A stretch of 64,000 nt of DNA from Calliopsis andreniformis (GCF_051401765.1 NC_135071.1:21338961-21402960); one strand, 5' to 3'. Positions 49,777 through 62,935 are shown, counted from the first letter of the stretch. The notes: generated by a model from the sequence alone, not told the origin. Program-made: numbers and translations.

Positions 49777-52700
49777 GGATATTGAATTTATCTCAGAAAC
49801 CTTATTTATCCTCATTTGGATTACAACGATATTTGAAATGTAATTTTCGTACTCAAACAAATACGAGATTTGGAGCTGAAAAATGTGGAACAAACTTAAG
49901 CCTAGATAAAGTAAAGAACTTTCAAAAGGGACAAATTATTCATGGCTTCATAGTGGATGAAATTGCAAAAATAGATGAAGTTTATCTAACTGCTATACGA
50001 TTAATTCATTTACGCAGTGGAGCGCAATATTTACATTTAGCCAGAGACGATACAAACAATGTTTTCTCTGTTGGATTTAGAACAACGCCAAAAGATTCTA
50101 CCGGTTTACCTCATATCTTGGAACATATTACTCTTTGTGGTAGCAGAAAATATCCATGCAGAGATCCATTCTTTAGAATGTTAAGACGGTCGTTAGCTAC
50201 TTTTATGAATGCCATGACTGGACCTGATTATACTATATATCCATTTTCTACACAGAACTTAAAAGATTATCGAAATTTACAGTCTGTATATTTGGATTCA
50301 GTGTTTAAACCAAATTTGAGAGAACTTGACTTTAGACAAGAGGGTTGGAGATTGGAACACGAAGATGTTAATGATAAAAATTCACCTATTGTTTTCAAAG
50401 GAGTAGTTTTTAACGAAATGAAAGGTGTTTTCAACGAAAATCAAGCTATATTAGCGGAAAAATTACTGAATTGCATTTTACCTAGTCATACATATTCAGT
50501 AATTTCCGGAGGAGATCCACTCGTTATTCCTAATTTAAGGCACATTGATCTGGTCAATTTTCATCAAACTTATTATCATCCATCTAACAGTCGATTTTAT
50601 TCATATGGGAATTTCCCCTTAGAAGAGCATTTAAAGTTCATCAATAGTGAGTACTTACTTTCAGTAGACAGAATCGATACGTCGATGTCGGAGGTTCCTT
50701 CAGAGAAACGTTGGGACAAACCAAGAAAACAACATATTACGTGTAGACCAGATCCTATGGCTGCAGATCCTAATCGACAAGGTACCATAGCCATTGGTCA
50801 TTTATGCAATGACATAAACGACATACAACAAACTTTCGAAATGCATGTTCTATCTCAACTTCTTCTAAGAGGTCCTAATTCGGCATTCTATAAATCTTTG
50901 GTGGAGTCAAATATGGGGGTCGCATTTGGTCCAATGACAGGTTTTGATGCTCACTGCAAAGATACAATGTTTGTTGTAAGTTTGCTTGGCGTTAAACCAG
51001 ACGATTTCGAGACGGTTGAACGAATTTTTAACGATACTGTACAGAAAGTTATCGAAGAAGGCTTTGAGAGTGATCACGTAGAAGCTGTTCTACATGGCAT
51101 TGAACTTCAAATGAAGCATCAAACTTCTAATTTCGGGTTACAATTACTTTTTAATCTAACACCTTTATGGAATCATAATGGAAATCTTATACAATCAATG
51201 AGAATTAATGACGCGATTAGAAAACTTCGAGAAGAAATGACAAAAAATCCAAAGTATTTTCAAGAATTAGTGAAAATGTACTTGATGGATAACAACCACA
51301 GATTAACCTTAACAATGTTGCCGCATGAAAAATATGATTATAATAAAATGATTGCCGAACGTGAATTACTAGAATCAAAATTAAAACAGCTTTCCAAAGC
51401 AGAATTAAATCAAATTTACGAAGATGGACAAATTTTGCTTCAAGAACAACAGAAAGAAGAAGATGTAAACGTTCTTCCTACCTTAAAAATAGAAGATATA
51501 AAAGCAGATGTAGAACGATACGAGCTTATAGATATAAAAGTAGTCGATGTTCCGTTGCAAGTAGCTGTTCAACCAACGAATAACGTTTGCTATTATCGAG
51601 GAATTATAAACACGCAAGAACTAAGCTCAGAATTAAAAAGTTTACTACCATTGTTTAACAACATTATCGCGAGAATGGGTACAAAGCGTTACGATTATAG
51701 GAATTTTGATCAGATGATAAGATTGAAAACTGGTGGCTTAAATTTTATGACTCATGTTGTCGAAAATAAAAGTAATTTATTGCAATATGAGGAAGGAATA
51801 CTAGTAGAATCTTATTGCTTAGATCGTAATGTAATCGATATGTGGAGATTATGGACAGAATTGTTTAATAACGTTGATCTGTCGGATCTTCAAAGATTCG
51901 AAACACTTGTTAAAACAAATGCAGCAGATTTGATTAATGGAATCGCAGATTCGGGTCACATATATGCAATGAGCACTGCGGCTAGTTTAGTTTCACCAGT
52001 TACCAAATTCAAAGAAATTCTGTCGGGATTGCAATTTGTTTCAAGAATGAAAAGGATAGCGCAGATGCAAGACTTAAGTTCTGTATTGAATCAAATGCAA
52101 GAAATATCTGATCAAATTTTAAACAAACAACATTTGCGGTCCGCGATCAATTTATCCGAAAACAACAAAAGCAGCATACTGGATAGTGTTAGTAAATTTT
52201 ATGATACGTTAAAAGGTTCAACGAAAGATTCGTATATTGAAACATACGATGGAAGTATAGAAGAAGTGGGAGAGAGTGCTATTCACTACGTGTTACCGTA
52301 TACAGTGAATTACGTGGCAAAGGCAATCCTTACAGTACCATACACAGATCCAGATTATACACCTTTACAAGTACTTTCTAAATTGATTACGTCAGTTTAT
52401 TTACATCCAGAAATTCGTGAAAAAGGTGGAGCTTACGGTGGTGGTGCAATATTATCGTCGAATGGAATTTTCACATTTTATTCTTATAGAGATCCTAATT
52501 CTATTCGTACCTTGGACCTGTTCGACAAATCGTATAACTTTTTATCAAACTATTCACTACCTGAAAGCGATATTAACGAAGCAAAATTGGGGGTGTTTCA
52601 ACGTATTGATTCCCCAGTTTCTCCGAGCAATCGCGGTATGATTAAATTTATGCACAATCTAACAGACGACGACATTCAAAAACAAAGACTACAGCTGAAA

Positions 52701-52880
52701 GCTGTGACTAAAGACCAGCTTATGTATGTTGCTTCAAAATATTTGAAGCCTGATCAGAAGGATGCTAGAGTGGGTCGTGCGTTAATTGGACCAGTAAACC
52801 ATGATTTATTGGATAGGCATTCAGAAAATTGGATAGTTCAGAACCAAGAGGAAGAAACTCAAGCGAGAGCCGTTGAATGA
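49761..52880 (+). CDS. PITRM1: PITRM1, mitochondrial presequence protease
   Basis: M16C zinc metalloprotease of the mitochondrial matrix that degrades cleaved targeting peptides and other unstructured peptides. One uninterrupted exon of 1039 codons, the full family length. The N-terminus is basic and Ser/Leu-rich (MGTIIRILNLSQKPYLSSFG), fitting an import signal. The inverted zinc motif HILEH is at 118-122 within GLPHILEHITLCGSRKYP, and the distal Glu is probably in FNEMKGVF (about 216-223). TFMNAMTGPDYTIYPFSTQN and the C-terminal REKGGAYGGGA are further family marks. The acceptor TTTTACAG at 49740-49747, 13 nt before the ATG, shows a 5'UTR intron. METTL25-like follows only 223 bp downstream. 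Confidence 0.96.
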   Translation: MGTIIRILNLSQKPYLSSFGLQRYLKCNFRTQTNTRFGAEKCGTNLSLDKVKNFQKGQIIHGFIVDEIAKIDEVYLTAIRLIHLRSGAQYLHLARDDTNNVFSVGFRTTPKDSTGLPHILEHITLCGSRKYPCRDPFFRMLRRSLATFMNAMTGPDYTIYPFSTQNLKDYRNLQSVYLDSVFKPNLRELDFRQEGWRLEHEDVNDKNSPIVFKGVVFNEMKGVFNENQAILAEKLLNCILPSHTYSVISGGDPLVIPNLRHIDLVNFHQTYYHPSNSRFYSYGNFPLEEHLKFINSEYLLSVDRIDTSMSEVPSEKRWDKPRKQHITCRPDPMAADPNRQGTIAIGHLCNDINDIQQTFEMHVLSQLLLRGPNSAFYKSLVESNMGVAFGPMTGFDAHCKDTMFVVSLLGVKPDDFETVERIFNDTVQKVIEEGFESDHVEAVLHGIELQMKHQTSNFGLQLLFNLTPLWNHNGNLIQSMRINDAIRKLREEMTKNPKYFQELVKMYLMDNNHRLTLTMLPHEKYDYNKMIAERELLESKLKQLSKAELNQIYEDGQILLQEQQKEEDVNVLPTLKIEDIKADVERYELIDIKVVDVPLQVAVQPTNNVCYYRGIINTQELSSELKSLLPLFNNIIARMGTKRYDYRNFDQMIRLKTGGLNFMTHVVENKSNLLQYEEGILVESYCLDRNVIDMWRLWTELFNNVDLSDLQRFETLVKTNAADLINGIADSGHIYAMSTAASLVSPVTKFKEILSGLQFVSRMKRIAQMQDLSSVLNQMQEISDQILNKQHLRSAINLSENNKSSILDSVSKFYDTLKGSTKDSYIETYDGSIEEVGESAIHYVLPYTVNYVAKAILTVPYTDPDYTPLQVLSKLITSVYLHPEIREKGGAYGGGAILSSNGIFTFYSYRDPNSIRTLDLFDKSYNFLSNYSLPESDINEAKLGVFQRIDSPVSPSNRGMIKFMHNLTDDDIQKQRLQLKAVTKDQLMYVASKYLKPDQKDARVGRALIGPVNHDLLDRHSENWIVQNQEEETQARAVE

Positions 52881-53103
52881 ATTTTTTGTTAAAACAACAA
52901 ATTTGATGGAAATATTTAATATAAACAAATTTCTCTGTAAACTTTGTATATAATTTTTATACAATAAATACTAAAAACATTATAACGTTGTTGTTGTTGC
53001 AACTTTCATTCACTAGCAAACAAACTTTAAATTAGAAGTAAACTAATCAATAAACACAAAGAATAAACGTATTGTAATATAAATATTTTTTATTTTAAGT
53101 TAG
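52881..53103. other. Short PITRM1-METTL25 gap
   Basis: 223 bp on the same strand, with an AATAAA at about 52964-52969 for PITRM1 and very AT-rich DNA before the METTL25-like start. A shared or very short promoter is implied. Confidence 0.6.
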
Positions 53104-54855
53104 ATGTCACGCATAGGTTGCTGTACAGAGAAAAACTATTTTTCGGATGCGTTGAATCTATTTGTTGAAACACAATGGCTTTATAACACTCCAGTTACAG
53201 ATTTATTAACTAGTGGATCGCTCGATTCATTTCCACAAGAATGGTTGAGTATTTTACAAACTTTAGAAAATGAACAAATCAATGACTTTGTTGCGAAAAA
53301 AATAACGAAGGTTTGTAAATTAATATAAGTGTTTATATTTTTCTACATTCTATATTATTTCCTTATATGTATTAACTCTATTTATTCCATTAGCCAGAAT
53401 GGTCAGAAAGTTTGAAAGATTTTGTTGCAAAATGCAGACATATCGATAGGTTGCCAAGTATAAATACTGTAATATCGGCAAAACCACCGAAAAATTTTCA
53501 AACAGGACTTAGTTACAAAAAGCAACATGAAATAGTGCACTTGGCACATTTAATTCATGCACAATGTGCACCAAAGAAGATTAAAGTTATTGTCGATTTT
53601 GGTGCAGGTTTGGTAAGAAATATACATCAATTAATTATGAATAATATTTGTATTCTTTTTCCAATGCGCATCGTGTCATATCTTTTTATAATAGGGATAT
53701 GTCTGTCAATTATTATACTATTTGTATGGTTATCGAGTTCTTGGCTTGGAAAAAAATGAAGCGAACGTAACTCGTGCTCGAAACAGACAAACGAAAGTGT
53801 ATCCTGATTCGTTAGCACATGTTAAGTACAAATGTTGCGATCTAACATGTAACTCTGTCGAGACGATAGAAAGTATCTTGCACAATGAATTTGCAGAAAG
53901 TTCGAATGTGTGTTTCATTGGTTTACATGCATGTGGAGATCTTAGCGTACATGCATCAAAAATATTTTTTAAGATGAAAACAGCACAACTTTTTATTCTG
54001 ATACCTTGCTGTTATCATAAACTTTCTACATCGGAAAGTACAAAATTAAATACATCGACTGAGAAACAATATTTCAATTATTTCCCTCTATCTAATCACT
54101 TAAAAGCTGCAATCGTTAATAGTAATATTGACATTGGGTTCTTCTTGAGACGACCATTTTTACGACTAGCGTGTCAAGAACCAGCAGACAGGTGGAACGA
54201 TATGTCTATTCAAACTCATAGCAACCATGCTTTCTATGTTCTTGCAAGAGCTCTTCTTCAATTATATGCAACTACAAGTATGCGTTCAATTTTTTTCTTT
54301 TTTAAACAAATTTTCCCGAATCATTTAACGCTGATATGCAAAATAATCAACTGTTCCAGATGGTTTTTCCCTTAAAAAACGCACCCAGAGAAGTACAAGA
54401 AAGTCACAGTGTTCTACTTTTGAGACCTATGTCAAAGAATCATTAAATAGATACATTTTGGAACCAAAAACTGAAAAAAAGATTCAAGAACAAGGTAATA
54501 TTATACATATTTACTTCTTATATGTGATACGAAAGATAAGTATAATTTATGTACATATAGAGCGAAAAATTGTATATCATGTAAAATGATAAATAAAAAT
54601 GTTGTAGGTTTGCAATTAAATCTTGACACGTATGAGAAAAATATAATAGATCTATGGAAAGATCATCGTAATAAACTAAAAATAGTGGAAATTTATACTG
54701 GTCTACAATTGATGTTACAAGCACCGGCAGAATCGCTTGTATTACAAGATCGATTATGTTGGATGCACGAACAGGGTTTGGAAGCAACAATCATTCCAGT
54801 TATGAACAAACAGTTATCCCCACGATCATATGCGCTTGTATCTCGAAAGAGATAG
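53104..54855 (+). CDS. METTL25: METTL25-family methyltransferase-like protein
   Basis: Putative methyltransferase of the METTL25/METTL25B (RRNAD1) family; substrate unknown. Exons: 53104-53310, 53394-53612, 53695-54277, 54360-54494 and 54608-54855 (TAG), giving 463 residues. The SAM-binding glycine motif spans an intron (VDFGAGL-GYV, about 136-145). Then come YRVLGLEKNEANVTRA, the family mark FIGLHACGDLSVHASKIF and IPCCYHKL. The C-terminal LCWMHEQGLEATIIPVMN and LSPRSYALVSRKR match the family end. The fourth exon is too short to show as an open frame and was placed by phase. Convergent with MED8, only 216 bp between stops. METTL25 versus METTL25B is not resolved. Confidence 0.88.
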
Positions 54856-55071
54856 CAGACATAGTATGTAATATAGTATCATGTGTGTATTTTTATTTCT
54901 GTGTTGGACACATACTTGTATTCAACTATTAGAAACTATTAGAATTACATATATATGTATATTTAACAGTGACTAACTGTGTTTTTAAAATAAACATATA
55001 TACAATATATATTAAATGAAAATAGTGTCTTTGTTATGTTAAAAAAATATTTTTAAATAAATTCATTTACT
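54856..55071. terminator. Convergent 3' ends METTL25/MED8
   Basis: 216 bp between convergent stops. A plus-strand AATAAA lies at about 54989-54994. The nearest minus-strand AATAAA (TTTATT at 54892-54897) is only about 40 bp past the METTL25 stop, so the two 3'UTRs probably overlap. Confidence 0.5.
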
Positions 55072-56946
55072 TTATCTATACGGGTGAATTTGTGACGCTG
55101 CTTTAATATTCGTTTTGATGGCACTTGGAGCTTTACTCATTTGTCCCACTGTAAGCATATCAAATATTTTGATTACTATTGCATATTTACAGTGAAAAAT
55201 TTATCAGATTAAAAGTCCTTAAAGTGAAGAAGATATCTTACTAGACGGATTTCCTAATGATCCTTGCCCTGGTGCTTGTTGTTGATTTCCAGGCCTGCCT
55301 ACCATCATTCCACTAGGTACTGAATTTACGCCAGATTGAACCATTTGGACAGTATCGGACTAAAATAAACAGAAAAAAGCTATCTATGCATTCAACTATT
55401 TCAATAAATGGATAATACACACGTATTCGCATACACACGCGCATACATACATACATACATAATATGTATATTATCGTTTACCTTCAAACCTTTACCCATA
55501 CCCACAGCTGCTACAAGAGCATGAGTATCTGCAGTGCTACTAGTCTGAGTCTGAGTTGTTCTAGATCCAGCTTCACTTTCCCATTCTTCGCGTGCTTTAT
55601 TTGCTATATCCCATATATGATTAATGACTTTCATGTATTGTGCCACTTGTTTCTGAAATATATAAACTGAGTATGTAATTAAGAAAACAAAAGACGTTTG
55701 ATGTTCCACTCGCTAACTGGACCGATTATAACATTTTTTTTCATAATGCTTTAAACTATCAGAGGAAATTTATTTCTCATGAGTTGCAATAGTAAGATCT
55801 CCCAAATACAAAAATTTATAAATCACGAATCTACAATTAAGCTTCAATTATACATAGTAATTTAACAATCTTTTCCTCTAACAGTTTAACATTCTTCAGT
55901 AAAATACTCACTGTAAAACACTAACTCTATATTCATATAACTATAAACAAATTTGCAAAATAATTAACAATACATAATAAACATATAAAGATTTACAAAA
56001 GAAATATTATACTTTAAGCTAGAATAATGTATTTTGTTATACGCAAAACAGTAGAATATATGTTATACGCAATACGGTATATTTTCACTGAATATTTTTA
56101 AAATACGAAAATCACATATGCTTTATAGATAAGTAAAACTACTTCAATTTCAGTCCAAAGCGAATGGAACTAAAAAGCTGAAAGCTAGCTGATAGTAGCT
56201 TACATTGCAGTCCTAGTTGTTGTTTAGTTAGCACGTTAACAGAGAAATAGAACATCTTAAATTATTTTTAAGTTTCTATAATAACATAATATAGACATAC
56301 AATTGTGGCTGTATCTTAAAATATTTTGTCAGAATAAATTTAGCTGGATTTTACTATGTGTATTGATAATTTTATCGATTTGAAATGGGATGCATAAAAA
56401 AATATATTTACTTATATTTATTTGTTGGAAGTAAATAAGAGATATAGTGCCTTACATGAGACGTTTCATAGTTTAAATTTGCAGCTTTTGCCTCAAGTTG
56501 CATCATCTTTTGTTCAGCCTGAGGTTCCACTTTAGTTCGTAGATAATCTGGTACTAAATCATGAGCAAATGTAGAAATTCTTCCTTCGGTCAGCCGAAGT
56601 AATTCTTCATCTTTCTCAGGACTTAATCTTAATGGCAGTACCGTTAAGTTTCGTAAATTTGGAGCTTTATCAGGTCCAAGGATTTTGGAAAGGCTAGTTA
56701 GCTATGAACAATTGAAATACAGCCAATCATTATGATATAATCTACAACAGTATTAGTAGTCGAACTATGACTAATACTTACATGTCCTGAAATAAGTGCA
56801 AAGTTATCCAGAAAATTAGGCCAATTCAATGTTTCGTATTCATGTTCCAACTTGAATATCATTGCAGCAATAGCTGTTTTTAGATCATTTACTCTCATAA
56901 TGATAGCCTCCAAGGCGGAATCTAACTGTTTTTCTTCTCTTTGCAT
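55072..56946 (-). CDS. MED8: MED8, Mediator complex subunit 8
   Basis: Head-module subunit of Mediator, which links activators to RNA polymerase II. Exons on the minus strand: 56946-56782, 56701-56456, 55652-55482, 55359-55242 and 55148-55072 (TAA), giving 258 residues (human MED8 about 268). The start MQREEKQLDSALEAII is nearly identical to the vertebrate one. Further marks are WPNFLDNFALISGH, LRLSPEKDEELLRLTEGRIS, DTHALVAAVGMGKGLK and the C-terminal SAIKTNIKAASQIHPYR. The Gln/Gly/Pro-rich exon 4 and the 24-residue last exon were placed by phase. Divergent from TSC2. Confidence 0.95.
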
Positions 56947-57811
56947 CTTAAATCTTGTAATAAAATGAAAGAAATGCTACTATATATTTATAAACAAAAG
57001 TTTCTTCTATCATTTACATTAAAACTATATGTATAGTTTTAGAACAGAATACTCACTATTTAGTTTACGTATTAAAATAAATGGCACATAGTGTTTAAAA
57101 ACTTGTTATATCTTAGTAATCTTTTAAAGCTGATATCTATAACCTTTATCGATGACCATTAGAACATGCCTAATAGAACTGAATAGAACTAAACATATGT
57201 ATATATGTATAATCTGTATTATCATCGACGAAGCATAGAAGAATAGACCATTATTCGACGTATTTCGTGTCACACGCTCCGATCAGCTCCAATCCGATCC
57301 ACTCGGATTGGCTCGGGCTCGGATTCTCGGAGAGAGTGATAGAGCAGAGCCCCATAAAAGCAAGGGACTCTAGCTATCTAGAAGTGAATCTCTTCGAGCT
57401 CCTATGGAATCACATGGATCTCTATCCCCATGGATATTAATAAACGCTTTCAAACGCACAACGCACTTGACCCAATCCACCGTGTAACACTCTGATGACC
57501 ACACGAGCAATAATCTAACCAATAGTACTGTCGATGCGTCTCTATGTAACGATTTCTACAAATATGTTGCATTTGATGGTCTTCCGTAGCAATAGTTCAT
57601 GGTTCCTAATCTCAGCTGATTGGTGTTTCTCATGTGTTTCTACTGTTCCGGCCAGTTCCGGCATTCCGTTTCTCTTCACATAATATGTGCATACATATGG
57701 CATATTGACGTTCCTCGTTTTAGATTTGTTTTTGATATGTCTACATGTATGTTGCTCGATATCGGTCATTCTGGCGACGTCTCTGTTATTTCTTCTGGTT
57801 TTTAAACTAAA
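56947..57811. promoter_or_regulatory. Divergent promoter region MED8/TSC2
   Basis: About 865 bp between start codons. It contains a distinct 222-bp, GC-richer, LTR-like element (57268-57489) flanked by AT-rich DNA. A perfect inverted repeat CCAATCCGA/TCGGATTGG within the element contains CCAAT-box sequence on both strands. Confidence 0.5.
57268..57489. mobile_element. Candidate solo LTR (222 bp)
   Basis: Starts TGTCACAC and ends GTGTAACA; the ends are inverted repeats with one mismatch and the TG...CA termini typical of LTRs. Internally it has a TATA-like CATAAAAG at 57353-57360 and an AATAAA at 57439-57444, in the order expected for U3-R-U5 on the plus strand. Composition is clearly GC-richer than the flanks. 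No target-site duplication is evident (TTTCG before, CTCTG after), and no internal retrotransposon genes are present, so it would be an old or recombined solo LTR. Confidence 0.45.
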
Positions 57812-60800
57812 ATGTCGAAAATGAATTCAAAAGACAAAGACAACAAAACATTACACGATAAACTGAAACAATTCTTTCGCATTAATAAAGGTGATTCTGT
57901 GGATTGATTTTTAATACATTATCTTAACGGTTTATTCTTATTTGAAGCTGTGGAATATCATCGTCATAATTTATTAATTTTTTGCACGTAAAATAGCAAT
58001 CTTTTGACAAAATTATAGTTAATAATGTGCATTTGTAACATAACAAAAAAGTAATACTCGGTTTATCGTTAATCAACTCTTCCGTAGGAAATTATAAGAG
58101 TCGTGAAGATTTTACGTTAACTTATGATCTCGAGAAGGAAATTAGTCCTGAGAGTCCTGTACATCACCGTACAAAAGCAATTAAAGATCTCTGCGATGCA
58201 GTTCTTAATCAACAATGGGAAGATGTAAGCAGATTGTTCAAGTATAGTTCAATGAGATTTCTTAATATTAACGTTATATTTTACTCACAATCGTGTGCTC
58301 AAAATTCTTATTCTTGAAATTTGTTTAGAAAGCAGCCGAAAGATTATGGTATTTGGTACAAGATCTTTTAGGAAAAGATGTACCTCGTGAACATAGACAC
58401 GTGACGTTAAACTTTCTGCGATGTCTGGTTCAGGGTCAATATTCTAAACTATCATCTCTAATGAGAGTAAAGTTTTTTATGGTTGTCAAAGAACATAATA
58501 TTCCTGAAGATATTGGACCTAGGTATTGTAATTATTAAATAAAATTTATCTCTATGTTAATAATTCGCTTTCACGTATTGTTATCTTAGGTTAGAACTTT
58601 TACAAAGTTTAACAGAAAATGGGAAAGATATATTACATTTAGAGGAAAGAATGGGACCTTTCTTGTTAGATTGGATGCCTGTTGTGACAGCAGGAGATGG
58701 AAAAAGGGGTGCTGAATTTCTGTCCCTTCTCGTTAATGTCATAAAGTTCAATTCAGCTTACATAGATGAGGGCATTATATCGGGCCTTGTTCAGTAAATA
58801 TTCCAAAATCAATTATTGTAATTGTAATATTCCTTACGAAACAATGTACTTTTTATTTTTGCATTTTTAGGTATATTTGCCATTTATGTTATTATAGTAA
58901 CAGTACCGAAGTTGTTTCTGGATGTTTAGAAGCTCTAGACGCAATCGTCTGTTACAGTAATTTACAATCTGATTCTTTACAAACTTTTATAATAGCACTA
59001 TGCGGAAGTGTAAACGTTGAAACATATTGTCAAATAAGTTGGAAGGTATGTCATCAAATTTTTGCTGTCGCAGAATGGTTAGAAATATTACGGGTAATTT
59101 TAGAATTGTACGTGACACGTATCATATATATTAATCGATACGAAAAGTGATTAAAAGTGACTTAGTAGGATATACAATGCATAGCTTTAATACAAGTCTC
59201 GTTTTATAGATAATGCGCAATTTATTAGGAACGCACATGGGCCATTCTGCGCTGTATACAATGTGTCGTTTATTACAAGACGCAAACTTTCAGCGAGATG
59301 TACGTTTACTCAGGGGTGCAGTATTTTATGTAAATATGGGGTTGTGGGGTACACATAGAATTCCAAAACTGGAATGTACACCAACATCTGTTTTACCTTC
59401 ATTTTATCAGGTACTGTAATCTAAAATTTATCCAGATTTAGTGTAACGTTTCATATTATTAAACTAAATTGTTTATCATGGTTTTTGTTTGCTTTTATTC
59501 TAAAAGGCTTTAAAATGTAATCATCCAATTGTTATGTATGAAGTTACACTATCTATTCAACGATTGGCTAATAAGTATGGCGCAGAATTATGGGATCCTA
59601 CATGGAGTATTATTCTTGATATTATTGAGAAAGTTCTTTCTCACACAGGTGAAGTATAATATTACAATTCAGCAAGTTCTTGAAAATAAGCCACGCAACG
59701 TTTCATTTTCTTTCTTTCCCGTTTAGAAACTAGTAGCCAGCCAGCAACCAAACAGGTTTCAATGAGTTTACACGAAACGATAAGTAGTATTGAAATTTTA
59801 CTGGATAACAACCATTATAATGGTTGTACTCAACGATTTTACGATCTGGTTGAACGTTGCAGCGATACACGACCTGTAATAACATACACCGTATTATTTG
59901 TGTAATATGAAAATATCAACGATTCTCTTTTAGGCTTATAAACTTTTAATATTTTTTTTTTGTAGGAAGGATCTGTTTTGAAATTAATCGAATATCGAGC
60001 ACATACTATAGGACCTACTCATTATCAGTGGCAGTCTAAATTAGCCAATTTAATGGAACGTTATTACAAAATTGAAACGCGTACCAATATTAGAATGAAA
60101 GTTTTAGATGTTTTAACAAATATCATTCAACTTAATAGGTAAAGTGTAAAATATATCGATGCCGTTTTTATATAATACATTTAATGAATTTTCTTTTCTT
60201 TAAATAGGTCCAGATATGAAGATGAACTGATCGAACGGATAGTCGTGCCATATTTTCAACATATAGATGCCGATTCGGATATTACAGTTCGTAATGCTGT
60301 TGTTCATTTGCTTATCGATCTTTGTCTTGAATGCGATACCAAACGGTGTTTAGAGCTTTTAGATATATTAGAGAAGGTATTGAATTTCTGCCACTCATGT
60401 AGGTTGATTCTACTATATTATTCGTAAAGTAAAAACGATTAGTCATTGTTGTCTTTTCTTTTTTTCTTTTTTTTTAAGCTGATCAATAAGCCTTTCTGTT
60501 CTGACACTCCAGTCGCAAAGGATGTCGATATCAAAGATATAAAGACAGCAGTTGTTGGAATAATAAAGATATTAACGTCAAAAATATATGTCTTACCATC
60601 CAGTCACGCGATACGTGCTTACAAGGTTTTGGCAAATCACCTCGAGCAACATTACAAAGACCCATCTGTTTTTCATGATGTTTCTACAGTTCGATATCTG
60701 GTAATTCATACGCATTATATCTGTACAGTATGCAATTTCAGTCTCGTAGATTTGTTCATACGTTATACAATAATTTTGTGTATATTATTTAACATGTTCT

Positions 60801-62904
60801 TAATTCGTTTCTTTCAGATTTTTGAGTGTTTCTTGAAGATTAGAGCAAATACGCTATATCATTTGGGATTTCCGGATGCGCAAAATGCAACAGTAATGCG
60901 GTTCAGTCCGTACTTAGTTTTAGAGCATGCTGCTACTGAACGAATGAACAGTGGAGGAGGTGGAAATAGCCCTCCACCAGCTAGTCCAGCTCCGTTACAT
61001 TTGTCTTGTCAAATTACTCATATATCATTGGCACATGCGTGTAAAGCTATCATCTCCTGTATTAAATCAGAGAAAGGTTTTAAAAACACTTCATCTTCAA
61101 CCGTACTTTAATTAATTGCATCAAGTTTAAATTAACATTTCCTTTATTTTGATTGCAGATTGGAAAGTTTTACAGCTCGTATTAAAAGAGTTACCTCAAG
61201 TAATGCAGAATAGAGCTTTGATATTATCACGACACACTAACGATATTGACTATTTCGCAGCCGCACTCTGTTCAATGGTACGTACGTAGATTATTCGCCG
61301 TTTTAGTCAAATAAATTTACATAGATTTATTTCACGTACATATTTTGTTAGGTCAGCGACAAGAGCTTAAGACTTCCAGAATCTTTATACAATGTTCCTC
61401 CAAAATTTACCCTTTCCGAGTTTCGTGTTCATGTCTTTCCAGTATTAGCATCTTTAGCTTCATATCACGCACATTTAGAACCAAATTTACAACAACGTTT
61501 AATCAAATGTTTAGAGGTAAGGAAGAAAACGTATTTTTCTTTTCTCTTTCTAGTTTCAAGTGTGCAACTTGTACATATGTATATATAAATGTATCATATC
61601 AAGTATAATAATTTTCGAAATTTTTTCGGGATACTGTAGGTTGGTTTAACAGCAAAATGCGCAAGTCAGTGCGTTACTAGTCTTACAACATGTATTTTAG
61701 AAATGCGTGATGCGATGAATAAACTTTTGTCAGAAGTTCTTTTGAATTTATCAAAAATTTCAGCTACAGTACACATAGCTATTCCTATACTGGAATTTTT
61801 ATCTAGTAAGTAAAGAATCGTTGGATTTATTCGGATGGTAACAATATATCTTTTGTATTTACTTTTTTCTCTTCTTATTGCAGCTCTTACTAGACTACCA
61901 AAAGTTTTTGCAAGTTTTATTGGGGATCAGTACATGTCAGTTTTTGCGATTTTGTTACCGTATACAAATCCGTTTAAATATGATCATTATACAGTATCCT
62001 TAGCACATCATGTAATTGCCGTATGGTTTCTAAAGTGTCGATTACCATTTCGGAGGGACTTTGTTAGATTTATTACCACTGTACGTATTTTGTTCGTAAG
62101 CAGTAAGTGTTAAATACCGATAAAAGTGAATAATTTCATTTTAAAACGTACCTTTTTCTTTGTGCCAGGGTTTGAAAGCAAACGTAATCATTCCTTTTGA
62201 AGAAGGGCATCTAATGAAGTCAGATTTTAATTTCATAAACGAAGATTCATCAAATAGAAAACGCAGTTCCAGTTTAACAGAGCAGGTACGTAAATTAATA
62301 CGATCGAATTATGCCTATCGTTTCTATGCTTTCTCTATTTCAGTATTTATGTTTGCAGGGCAGCAGAGGTCGGCGAGAAAGGCCTATAATGGCCAATCGT
62401 ATAATAGGCGATGGTAAAGTTTCAGACTTAAAACCTCCGATCGATGAAGCCTTAATGACATTTCACGTAGAACTTACCGAGACTTGTATCGATCTTATGG
62501 CTCGTTATACGTTTTCAACTTACTCGGCTCGTCCTAAAAGGTGTGAACTCTAATAGTTTCATTATTTTTTTTTTTTTTTTTTCTGTCGATTTATTGTTAT
62601 TAGCTGCGTATATGTGTAATTATGAATAATTATAATCTCATCTTAATCAGACTTCCAGCTGCTGACTTTCTTCTGAAAGAAGGCCAATCAATGACATGGT
62701 TACTTGGCAACAAGCTTGTTACTGTAACAACAAGTGGATGTAGTAATAAAGCAATGCGCGGAGGACTTTGCGATAATTGCTGGCTCGCATGCAAATCAGG
62801 CCCTCAATCGCCTGAACATGGGAGAACGTCTCAGTCTAACTTAAGAAGAGCATCGAGTACAGAGGTGTTATTGATATATATATATATCATTATATATATA
62901 TCAT

Positions 62905-62935
<31 letters not shown>

